DNA from: Branchiostoma floridae
Taxonomy: Eukaryota > Chordata > Leptocardii > Amphioxiformes > Branchiostomatidae
Direction: 5' to 3'
Assembly (NCBI RefSeq): GCF_000003815.2
Contig: NC_049992.1
Coordinates: forward strand, 18,116,957-18,180,956
Length of the DNA: 64,000 bases
Of this stretch, positions 33,720 through 44,656 are shown one piece after another. The notes under the pieces are model-generated. The model did no database searches. It was not told where the DNA came from and saw nothing but the letters and a program-made list of their open reading frames with translations. The stretch's first letter is position 1, and each line of letters opens with the position of its first letter. The translations under genes were made by a program, and so were the position numbers.

Positions 33720-34861
33720 ACGGGAGATGCCACCCCACAAACATATGCAGGGGTGAGCACAAAAAAAGGGGGCTGGGCAAATACTGCATACCACCTCCCC
33801 AAGGGTTACATTCTATGGCTTCATGCTCCTTTCTTTCCTCATTAATATGTAAATATGCTAATCAGTATTCAAAGTAGGTTTCATCAATCATTTTGTCACT
33901 AATTGTCATTCATGGTGGTCTTGATTGGGCTCATTTTCCAGCCCTTCTAGTGGGGCCCGGTAATTATTCTGACTGGCTTGGTAATCGTTTTGTGCTCTGC
34001 TAAACTCAGAAAGCTCGGCTTGTGCAGTGGACAAGCCGTTTGATTGTGTATCTGTAATATGAAGAGGCGCGTAATGATGGGTACAGCTTCATTAGCCAGG
34101 GCTTGAGCCCAGTGGCGAACACCTGAGCTAGTGATCATCATTATCTGTGAAATAATAATACCTGCCACACGATTGTCAGTAGTCGCTGTCAACAAAATGG
34201 TCAGACTCAAGTATTTTGTTTCGAAGGGAAAAAAAGGATGTGATTTTATTGAATATAAGTTCATCTGCTTTGTCTATCTACATTTGTACATGTGGGTTAA
34301 AATGGTAGTAGAAGTACTGTAGTGGTACAGAGTTAAGTTAAGCATTCATTGTACATACGAAACATTACATAAACAGTAACAGAGACTGAGAGAGGAAGCA
34401 TTGATGCATAGTTTTTTTCTTGGACCTCCAATTTTTTATAAATTAGATGTGGTCCAGTAGTTTGGCACGGCCCAAGATACTGTATATCTAATAATCCGAA
34501 AGCTTGTGACAAAGTACAAGTCAATCACATTTACCCCCCCCCCCCACCTGCAATATCTCGTGTTTATGTTTGCTGGATCATTCGTTCCCAAATAAATAGC
34601 CTGTCTACACAGATGGCTATAGTATAGATGACAATCCCTTGTATGGCCTTATACACTGTGCGCCCTATCTCGTCCTGGCAATGCTCTTAATCTGCACAGT
34701 CCATTCTTAGCCCACAAGTTAAGACTTCGCAATCGACATAAGCCCCCAATTGGTATGCAAGCGGTGTCCTGTGGTCAGGGAATGCTTACACATCCTTGCA
34801 CACACATCGTAGAGCCCCTGACTCCAGCTATCTGCTGATAATCTTTAAACAGTGTCCTGAT
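33720..34861. other. Non-coding, nothing recognised
   Basis: Includes a C-rich tract near 34535. No exon supported. Confidence 0.35.
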
Positions 34862-34961
34862 NNNNNNNNNNNNNNNNNNNNNNNNNNNNNNNNNNNNNNN
34901 NNNNNNNNNNNNNNNNNNNNNNNNNNNNNNNNNNNNNNNNNNNNNNNNNNNNNNNNNNNNN
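34862..34961. other. Assembly gap (100 N)
   Basis: Run of exactly 100 N. The first exon of the TAZ-like gene downstream could be here or further upstream. Confidence 0.98.
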
Positions 34962-35018
34962 AGCAAGAGATTGTGTAAGCGTAAGCTTGGTCTTAAAATT
35001 TAAACTTTGATACTAGTA

Positions 35019-35185
35019 CAGTAGAAGCCAATTAATTGCACAACGGATTACCGCACACTTCTGTTGACTGCACGGAATGCCAAAATCCCAATTCAGTGCA
35101 GTCCATTTAGATAACTTTGCATTATTGCACCAGCTGGATAATGACACGAAATTCACTGGCAAATAGGCCATGCAATTAATCAAAT
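35019..35185. mobile_element. Eroded MITE family E
   Basis: Starts TA|CAGTAGAAGCCAATTAATTG and follows the copy at 26037 through ATTGCACCAGCTGGATAAT; the right end has decayed. Confidence 0.6.
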
Positions 35186-35204
35186 ATTTGGACATCATGA
35201 TGCT

Positions 35205-35815
35205 TATCCTCAGTGTCCGAAATAAAACAAAGACTAAAAGACAACTTTATTCAAAACTTCTACTCAGATCTTAACTCTCTTGGCATGACGGAAAATCAAG
35301 GAAATAAGTTAAGAACTTACAGAAAATTTAAGCATTCGTATGAAAGAGAAAAATATCTGGATATAGCAAATTTTAGATATCGCCGGGCCATGACCAAACT
35401 AAGGATCAGCGATCATCCACTGGAAATTGAAGCTGGTAAATATAACCGAACTCCCCCTGATAATAGATTTTGTATATTTTGCGATAAGAGTTTCATGTAT
35501 GTAGAAAACGAAGTACACTTTGTCCTAGAGTGTTCGCTGTACAAAGATCTGCAAAATGCATTCGCTAATGCTACACATATAGATTAAAAATATGCGCACC
35601 TGACGAAGGAAGATTTGTTCAAATACCTTATGTCATCATCTAACTACGATATACTGGAAAAACTCTGCAAGCTCGTCCACGCATATTTTAAGAAGAGAGA
35701 AGAAGCATTTAAATTTTAATATATATGTATAGCTTTCTGATTACTTACTATGTACCAAACTGACTGCATTTAGCCCCAATGGGGCATGAATATGCAATAA
35801 ACTTCATTGTCATTG
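35205..35815 (+). pseudogene. 5'-truncated, broken LINE ORF end
   Basis: The frame at 35213-35586 encodes KLRISDHPLEIEAGKYNR, then a Cys/His cluster (FCIFC...EVHFVLECSLYKDLQ) found at the C-terminus of many non-LTR reverse-transcriptase ORFs. A stop at 35584-35586 interrupts the frame, which continues open afterwards (to EEAFKF at ~35718). The 3' UTR ends in AATAAACTTCATTGTCATTG. It is a dead fragment of a retrotransposon, not a host gene. Confidence 0.7.
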
Positions 35816-36162
35816 TCAGTGTTAGTGGACAGCTGCATTTTGCGGCGATTTCGTGATGTCAGTGTGATTTCAGATTTTGGAACATCTGCCTATAACAGTC
35901 AAAAAGTTGAGATCTTTCTCAGCTTGGATATGAAATTTCAGCACACTTGCAAATTAATAGTACAATTTAGAACCCTTGGCACCATCTACCATTATTACAG
36001 CTGGCTCAACTTTGTGTTACACAAGCAAAAAGTGGAAACTACAGACCAATTGAAGGCTGACAATTTGATTTTGATTAGTTTTCATTCCAACTTAAATGAG
36101 TTTCTGCTGCCCCTGGCCATAACATTCTAAATAAAATATTTTGTTTCATTTTCTGTCTACAG

Positions 36163-39100
36163 GGTGGCTCGTTCCGCTCCAGTCGTGTTGATTTGGCTGT
36201 ATTAGAGGGTAACGTTAGATATCAGCTGGAAATTGAATGCTTGCAGAAACAGTTGTCCCAGAGTGTACAAGACAACCAACGCATCCAGGAAGAGAACAAA
36301 AGATTGCAGCAAGAGTTGTCAAACAGCCAGCAGGACACTGTAAGTGCTTTAAATCACCAAATGTTTTATTCAACCGTCGTCTTGGTTACAGTGTGTGTAT
36401 CACTTCCACGGGGCAATTCTGACTGGTTCTATACTATTAGGTGTTTCAGCTTAATATTCAATAGTAGATGTGGTCCTAAACGTCGGTTGAATAAAACTTG
36501 GTTGTGTACAAAGAATGTTCCTTATCTAGCAACTTACCAACCTGGATGTATTTTTTTTTATCTTTGATTGTTGGAATCAATGTAGTGTAATGGATTCTTT
36601 TTTTTTTACTGATTAATACGTCATACATGTACATGGGCCACGATAATGTTTAGTGCAGGTGTTCCGGACCAAGTGATAACATATCACAATTGGGGTTCTA
36701 CATTACATGTACTCGATGTTGATTTGATTTGATGTTGTTGCCAGTTGTTGTTCAAAGACACTAAATCATCTCAACTTTTGGCGCATTTGGCTTTGAAACG
36801 TGTGTTTTCTCAGGTGACCATGGGTATGACATAAATGAAATACAACAGTCCGGTCATACTAGTACCTCAATGATGCAGAATACACACTGTCAGTGTTGTA
36901 TCATAATGAAGAAATACTCTGTGACAGGCACATGTGGAGCAGTTGGTCAGAGAGATGAGAGAACTGCGGGTCCAGGTGGATAAAGGGAAAGAAGCATTAG
37001 AGTTGTCTACAGGCGAGGTACATCAGCAACAGGTAACCATTATTACTCATCTGTAATGCCCTAATAAGGTAATGGTGGAAGGTGCACCCATGTATATCCG
37101 GTGTATGGGGTACATGTACTTAGTGTCATTCTGTTTTTGAGCATAACATTTCAACACTAATGATGACTTTGTTGCATAACACGTTGTGTAATATAAGCAG
37201 ATGTAGGGATAAGAAAATTTTAATTAATGTTTTTGGATTTGATGTTTTTCTGACAGCACAAGTTCATTTGAAGTTTCATTGCCTCTGTCCAACAATATTT
37301 TCTAACTTACCCCCAACATCTGTTTTGAGTATAAAATGTGGTGATGGTACATGTGTTGGAAGCGACAGACTGATAAATATAGAAATTAGGAAAGCAACAG
37401 AATACAGATTCTGTATTTTTTTGGTTATTGGTTATTTGGTTTTTATTATTAAATTATTATGCATGCAATAATAGATTTAGTCATCCGTCTTACATTAGTC
37501 ATTCTCTGTTTGTTGCTTTATGCTATAACGTCCTTGCTTTATGTCAGGGGCAAATAGAGGACCTTCAGCGGGCACTCCAAGAAGCACGACAGGAAGTCCA
37601 GGAACTGACTGCGGCAAAAGAAAACTTCGAAACTAACACACAACAAGAAACGTGCAGATTGCAAGAGCGGTTGAGGTCATCAGAACGTCTTCTCCGGGAG
37701 GAAAAGGTAAGTCACTGGCTTTGGGCACAACACAATTGTAGTTATGTAAACTTGTCAAAAGCTTAAACATGTAAGACCAAAGCTTTGATCCACCTACACA
37801 AGTGCATATCGCATGAGACCATTGTTTTTTTGCCGGCGATCACAGAGCAAACTGTGGAAGGGCGGCACATTCTTCCCTTGAAATATGTGATTATCATTAT
37901 TTATATTATGAATATTGTTAATGTCAATGTTGGTACACAGAATTATTGAGCAAAAGCTTATAACTTTACAGATTGCCAATGAAAGAGCCTTGACAGACTT
38001 TGTGTCCCTGGTGGCTGTTGCTGTGCTCCTGAAGGCTACCATTGAGAGGGCCCTGCAAGAACTACAACATCTTGCAGTGCAAGTCAGGGACCTGGAGATG
38101 CTCCTCAGGAACTGCTTCTCTTTGGTAAGAAATACCAGTCAATATATCATTCATGTCGACTAACCGCATGCCCAATATGAAAAATAGAATATGAACAAGT
38201 TATACAGTATTATATATTTAATATTTCTCTCCAAACAGCAGACAGGGTATGAAAATTATTTATGGTGCACAAATTCATTGATGAGGGGTCTTTCCTGGGG
38301 TGTGGAACCATAACCCTAACTCCCTTTTCCAGGGTATTGGGCCAGGTTGACCAGGGCATTGGGCCGAGTTGGTCTGATAAGCCAAGAGCTGATTTGGAAA
38401 AGGACTGAATCATCTTGATCACATTAAGAAACTATACACAAATATGATATGATGTGTACTCAATATACACCATATCTCCATCAGTTGATAGATGTTAGTG
38501 ATACACAATACAAAATGTATTATCTATACATACATATTTTTTTTCGAAATGACTTTGATCCATCAGCTGGTACTAAAATGCCTCCTAACATGTCATACCA
38601 TGTTGATGGCATCAATACTTTCGATCATACTAATTGAGGCTGTGCTAGATGACAGTAAATGTTGAAGACAGCATGTCACTATTCAGCCAATAATTTCATT
38701 TCCAGCTCCCTGGTGCTAAGATGGTGGAAACATGCCTTCATCACATTCCATCCCTGGCCGGTGACTACTGCATAACAGTTGATCACCTTAAGAGGTGTTC
38801 AAGCTGTCAGCTAGTGATGCCTCTGTTGTATCACATAAGGACTTGTGACAAGTTCCGTTGCGAAAAGTGTGAAAAATTAGTGACCTTGTATATCGTGCAT
38901 ATATCGCACTGCCTGGAACCAAACTGTACAATTTCATACTGCATAGACTGTAGAACACTTTCTCAGCAACGTAACTTGTCAACACAAGACCTTGAGACAG
39001 ATCGACACTTGCGTGAATACGTGCAGAGTCATCTCAGAATACTTGCGTCCCAAGCAAATGAGGTAAATGTGACTATGTCATGTAGTTTCACATGTAGATT

Positions 39101-40708
39101 AGTTGTGTAAGTTGAATCTAAGCTTCTTTCATCTGTAGTATTCTAACAACCGTGGCCTAGTATAGTTGAGGTATTTGGGACAGTTCCGACAAGCAGTGAA
39201 ATTTTGTAAATCCTGAATATTGAATTTTTGTAACCTAATTCCGGACATCAATTTCCATGATAGCTTACTCTGGAACAATTGTACCTTTTGTATGGCTGCT
39301 GTAAAATGAAACTATTAGGTTTTGATTAAGAAGTAGTCTTAGTTAGAAACAGAATTGATTATCTGAATTTACTGAATTGTCTAAACATCCTTCAAGTATA
39401 CTTTACCTGCAATGACCTCCCATTGTTTAGAATATGTTCAAATTCACTCTCTACCTGTGCTTGATGCAGTGTGTGCAATAAAATTATAATAATGTGTGTT
39501 ATTCAACTTGCAAATAAACTTGTATTCAATTTTTTCTAGGTTAATGCCATCTTTGCTCATGGTCCTGGTGATGGCAACCCCTACCACAGTCGCCAAATGA
39601 CAGCTGCATTAAGGGTACGTAATAGCTGGTTTAAACTATCAATATTTAACAGTTAGACCAAGGAGTTTATATCAGGTATTTGGTTGTAATTAGCATTAAA
39701 AGAACAGAGTCCATCATGTTTGTTTCAGGCAATCATTACCACCTAGATTAGTTTCTTGATATAATAATTGACTTGACTAACTTGTTCCAACAACTCACCA
39801 TGTGCTACTTGCTCTCTGCATGCATCTCATGATCTGTTTCATGTTCAATTGTTACTTACTGATGCAATAAAATCAATTTGTATGTTGTATTTACTATTTG
39901 TCCTTACACATGTTGCTTCCCCGTCTGTAAAAACAATGCCTGGTATATTGATACTTTTAGTCTAAACATATAGCAGCTACTCTTGTCTGTCTGACTTGTT
40001 CTGTGATTCTCTGCTTCCTATTTTGTATAGCGATGTGATGCTGTCTTTCATGATACCTTTATCTAAGTTTAATTCTACTCCTCATCATCTTTGCTTCTTT
40101 CTGACAAGCTTCATGATGACTGCGGAAAACAAGTAAAAGTGAACCTAAAAGGTATTGCATCTTAATATCATTGCTTCGCTTTATCTTTTCTGCCTTCCAC
40201 TGTTTGGTTCTTTGTATGCAGGCCTTAGCATTTGCCTGGGCGCCATCCTTTCCCATTCAGATGCTTCCTCAAAATGTATTCCCCAAGGCACAATCATAAT
40301 AGTGTCACCAAACTGCAATTAACAGAGATGCCATCCTTGTGTTTGCAGGCATTGCTGATACTGTTCCCTTCGTACGTGAGACCAGTCGAGGAGCTTGTGG
40401 TGTGGTGTTTCAAACACCATGAGGAGTGGTCCTCACTTAGTCATGAGAGGAGCTGCCCACCATGCCGTATATTCCAGCATGACCTACGCAGATGTGGCAC
40501 CTGTCGTATCGATATGTGTGAAACATGTGTGATGGCTTGCTGCGCATGTGCAAAGCACACACTGGTGTGTCACAGTGAGGGCTGTACATTTCCATTCTGT
40601 CGAGGTCCGTTTAAGACCTTAGTGGGCCACAGAGATACAACTTATCCATCTCGAGTTGTCCTTTTGCTGTTTAGGGAGTATGTGCGCCAGATTTGTTTTC
40701 CTCACTGA
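36163..40708 (+). CDS. Coiled-coil protein with two TAZ-like zinc modules (5' end missing)
   Basis: Seven exons: 36163-36339, 36928-37032, 37548-37706, 37972-38124, 38706-39062, 39540-39614, 40349-40708, giving 461 codons plus stop. Every visible intron is phase 0. The first three exons are rich in Glu, Gln, Leu and Arg with heptad-like spacing (IQEENKRLQQEL, IEDLQRALQEARQEVQEL), a coiled coil. Exon five has three H-x3-C-based clusters (HLKRCSSC; HIRTCDKFRCEKC; HISHCLEPNCTISYC), the arrangement of a TAZ zinc finger. The last exon has a second such region (HERSCPPC; RRCGTC; HTLVCHSEGCTFPFC). TAZ domains of CBP/p300 bind transactivation domains, so a nuclear protein-interaction role is possible, but no HAT, KIX, bromo or BTB domain is present. 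The initiator exon was not found; exon 1 here may not be the first coding exon. No known ortholog recognised. Confidence 0.7.
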
Positions 40709-40924
40709 TGAAATGATGAAACATGTAGATAACTTCTACTCTGTGAGCAGATGTTAGGAGGGTAAAAATCAATTTTACCATCCTAGCTAAGAATATTCTG
40801 CTTGCAGATTACATGTAGAAGTTATCTGCAATGCTGACTTTTAAACCATTTTTTTCTAATTTGAGACCATAACATAAGAACAATAACTTAATTCTATCAA
40901 CGTTATGTACATTTTTTTGTATTA

Positions 40925-41637
40925 GCTTTCTTTTGACAGTAAAATTGTCCTTGTGTGTATGCCTTGTCTCACATGAGGAGAGCTGTACCTAGTGCAATCT
41001 AGCAAATATTATCACCAGAAATGGGCTGAAAGCACTTAGAATGCAGTGACCCGATTAACAGAATCATTACAAAAAACAATACCACCAACATCAGCAAAAC
41101 TCTGTCTACTTATCGAGAAATATCTCAGACATCTCTCTATAAAGATTCATATTCAGTAGGAATCATATTTTAGAGTAGCAAATCTTTGGGGGGTTCACAC
41201 GCCTGCCACCTTCACGGCCACACTCCCAGAGGAAAACAAAATCACTGATGTTTAAGTTGTTTTTCTAAGGTCGGTCTTCTATTCAACAAACATTTGAAGA
41301 CCCATATTTGTAGTGTTTTGTGATTCTTAGCTTCTTAGAATCATTTCTTTTGTGTATGATAGATATGACAGTCACTGCTTCGTACAGGTCGACTATAGTG
41401 ACACGAGCCGCCAGTACGCAGTCATCTGTGACAGTAGTAATTCGGTACTAACAACATTGTTAAAAATTCTATTTTAAAAAGAAAATCAGGAAACGGATGT
41501 GTAAAAATGTATTTTGGATGCAAACAACATCTATGTGCATGGAAATGGTTTATTTACCTTTATAATCATCATATTCATTGCAGCCAAAAACAGAGTAGTG
41601 CCATGTAAAGGCTCATGTCATCTTAGGGCATCCCCAC
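40925..41637. repeat. Second copy of the 24263-25345 repeat
   Basis: Collinear with 24607-25340: TAGCTTTCTTTTGACAGTAAAA, TCTCACATGAGGA, CACCTTCACGGCCACACTCC and ACACGAGCCGCCA blocks in order, ending CATCTTAGGGCATCCCCAC. The left terminal repeat is not recognisable. It begins about 215 bp after the stop of the TAZ-like gene and may be in its 3' UTR. Confidence 0.7.
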
Positions 41638-42194
41638 TATGCACTTTGAGTACTGCACCATGTTATTTCATCAAATATTCTTAAATATAGAAAGTGGCCC
41701 AAAATGATGATGATTATAAAATGAAAATATTACTACACAGTCATGCTGTGATTTAGTTTGTATCATGAAGTCTGCTCTGCATGTACATGTACAGTTACAT
41801 TGTGCCAAGTTAGGGATGTCTTTATACTTATTTTGTTCACTTAGCTCACCAGGTGTTTAATACTGAAGATGGAAAACCTAATATCATATTGTAACCTACA
41901 TTTGTACTGGCAATATGTCTTTAACTAATGTTCAAAATATGGTATTTGCTTGATCGAAGACTTTGAAGCTTGTATGATCGATGTAGCCCAGGGAAGAAGG
42001 ATAAAAGTTCAGAAGGGTTTTGATGTATGCTGCAACAATTGTTCTCTCTGTATATATGTATGAAAATCGTTATGGCATTGCTCTCTGTATAATATACAAA
42101 AATATGAAAATCGTAGGGCATTGTTCTCTGTATATACACATGTATGAAAATTGAACTGTACATAGGATTTGAGAATTCCGAAAGTTCAGCTACT

Positions 42195-42516
42195 AAGAAT
42201 CTGGGAAAAGAACATTTGCATATAGAGGTGCAGAAAGCTGGAATGCACTCCCACTAACTGTGAAAACTGCACCATCCACACAAACATTCAAAACATTGTG
42301 CAAGTACTTTGTGTGACCTCTGACCTCCATCCCCTTAACAACTTGGAACGGAAATGGATATAAGTGACATGGTTTTGATTTTGTTGTATTATGTGAATAT
42401 TGTACTGTATGTACATGTTATTTGTATGTATCCAGGGCCTCCATGGAAAGCAGTGTCAGTCACTAATGGGAGCCTACCCTGGTAAAAGAACACAGAAATA
42501 AAATGAATAAATAAAT
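42195..42516 (+). mobile_element. 3' end of an L2/CR1-like LINE
   Basis: One frame reads FAYRGAESWNALPLTVKTAP followed by STQTFKTLCKYFV and a stop, the C-terminal signature of LINE reverse-transcriptase ORFs. The ~190-bp 3' UTR ends in AATAAAATGAATAAATAAAT. 5'-truncated relic. Confidence 0.7.
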
Positions 42517-42519
42517 AGG

Positions 42520-43960
42520 ATTGGTTAGGTAAATTACCTTGACACAAATGCAAACATTGTGACTAGCAATATTGTGCATTGTTTGACATTTAACCATCAC
42601 TACAATAATTCATTATTGCTGCCAAATGTCAGCCTGTATACAACCTGAAACATTAATTATTCTAGAGCTGTACCAGATTGGTCTTAGCACTTAATCGGAA
42701 CCTTGTAAATGTATTTACTAACATGACATGTAAAGTTGTCCATAATAATGAATTCCAATAATTCACAGTTGTCCGCTTATATTTTGAGCCACATAGAGTT
42801 TTAAGGTGTGTATGTGTGCATGAACAGTTGTCACAACAAAGGGCACCTAATATATCAACTGAGACCATACATGTAGACAAAAGCCATTTGGGATGTCAAG
42901 CAACATCTTTATTGTCAAACACTTGATTTCAAACATTTTTCAGCACCTATACCACTGTACACACAACAGTGCTAAGTGCTCAATGCAGCACACATTAGAT
43001 CAATGCACGTGAAATAAAAATTACTTAACTTAAAGCATTATGAAACCACCAACCTTGCCACCAGAATAACCGTACATCATTTTAGCCCTAGGTTTACATG
43101 ATTCGATTATACACCAGCATTTGATAGCCATTTGGTTTACTGAGCAATTACGATACACAAAAGCATAAACGCACTGCATTACGTTAAGTATGTATGACCC
43201 AAGTCATTATGGCCAAGTAGTTACATACTTAACGTTACGTACTAGTATCATCAGGAATCAATTACAAGATACATTACACTAGATATATTGAGAATGTGAA
43301 TCTCTTTCCAAACACATTCGAGGAAGGAAAGCGTTTTAATAGTAGCAGTTTTAGCCTATTGTTTAATGGTTATTAAACAATTAGTGTAATAATTTTCTTC
43401 CACACCAGTTCAGTTTTTGTTTTTTTACTGGGAACAGTTGACGATCTTGAAGACCTATGTGTACATGTAGATGTAAGCATACCTCCCCAAGGATGTTCTG
43501 TGTTTAAAACTTATTATTAATATTGATAACTCTTGAAAGTCTGAAGAAATTAGTGCAGGGAGCCACAGGTAAGACTTTTTCAGACAGAAGGCCTGCTAAT
43601 TAACCATGTATGTACCTACTAACAGAACAGAAGTTGGTAATTATGATGTTCACAAAGATATTTACAAACGTCTGCGGTTCTTCAGGAAGTCACTAGGGGT
43701 ACAACGTGTAATCATTTCACCCTTGGGCCCAGACCTAATCCACATACCACATAGCACGGAAAATCTGTCTGTAACTTCTGAAATATCTTGGACAGCAAGA
43801 AATATAAAGACCAATATCTCTGAGAATATTAACCTCCTTGTACAGTTTAAAGGTACAGACACCTTTCTCTTTGACACGACGCAAATGATACTGTAAATGT
43901 ACATCTGAGAGTGCTTCATAGAAGTCTACATAGCTGACGGCGTCCGTTGCCTGTCAGGAT
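42520..43960. other. Intergenic, nothing recognised
   Basis: The longest open frame (43606-43896, plus) has no domain or splice support. Minus-strand AATAAA within GACAATAAAGATG near 42910 could be the 3' end of an unseen transcript or retroelement. Confidence 0.3.
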
Positions 43961-44300
43961 TGTACACACGAAGTATTTACGTATGAGTAATACTGTGATT
44001 GGTGTACATCTGAAACTGTACACACGAAGTATTTACGTATGAGTAATACTGTGACTGGTGTACATCTGATGCTTCACAGAAGGCTACATAACTGACGGCT
44101 CCTTCGCCTGTCAGAAGTGTACATTCAGTTTTTCCATTGTACGTCGATAAAAGCTTCATAGAAGGTTACGTAGCTGACGACCTGTCAGACCTGTACATTT
44201 ATTTTTTTTGTTCCCTGAGCAGTGCGTTGGACTGTCTGATATGGGACATCTTCATAGAAGGTTACATTGAACTGACGGCCTGATTGCCTGTCAGAACTTT
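43912..44300. repeat. Degenerate ~50-60-bp tandem repeats
   Basis: A 56-bp unit (GTACACACGAAGTATTTACG...) is present twice in near-identical form at ~43963-44074. GCTTCATAGAAG followed by CTGACGG...CCTGTCAG occurs four times (about 43915, 44068, 44153, 44247). No gene assigned. Confidence 0.65.
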
Positions 44301-44656
44301 GTCTGGTCTTACTTGAAGAATGCTGAACGCTCGATAGCTCAAGAAGTTGCAGAATGATTTTCCTGATTTTGGCATGTGGGTAAGTCGTGGCCTCACCAAG
44401 AAATGACACAATGACTAGCCCCCTTGCGCCTTTCTTTGAAACTGCTGTTGTGTGCATTTTTCCTTGTGACCGTAATTGCCCATTTGCCTGTCTAGCTAAT
44501 TCTAATGTTGTGTTATATCTTTTATCAGTTTCCTTTGGAAAGCCAACTTGCGGGTAACGTTTAGATTTTAACTGAAAATGTTCTTACTGAATAAAGCTGT
44601 ATGAAATCAATCGTCTCTGGGAGAAAGAAAATTGATTATGGGGTCTCAAAACTAAC

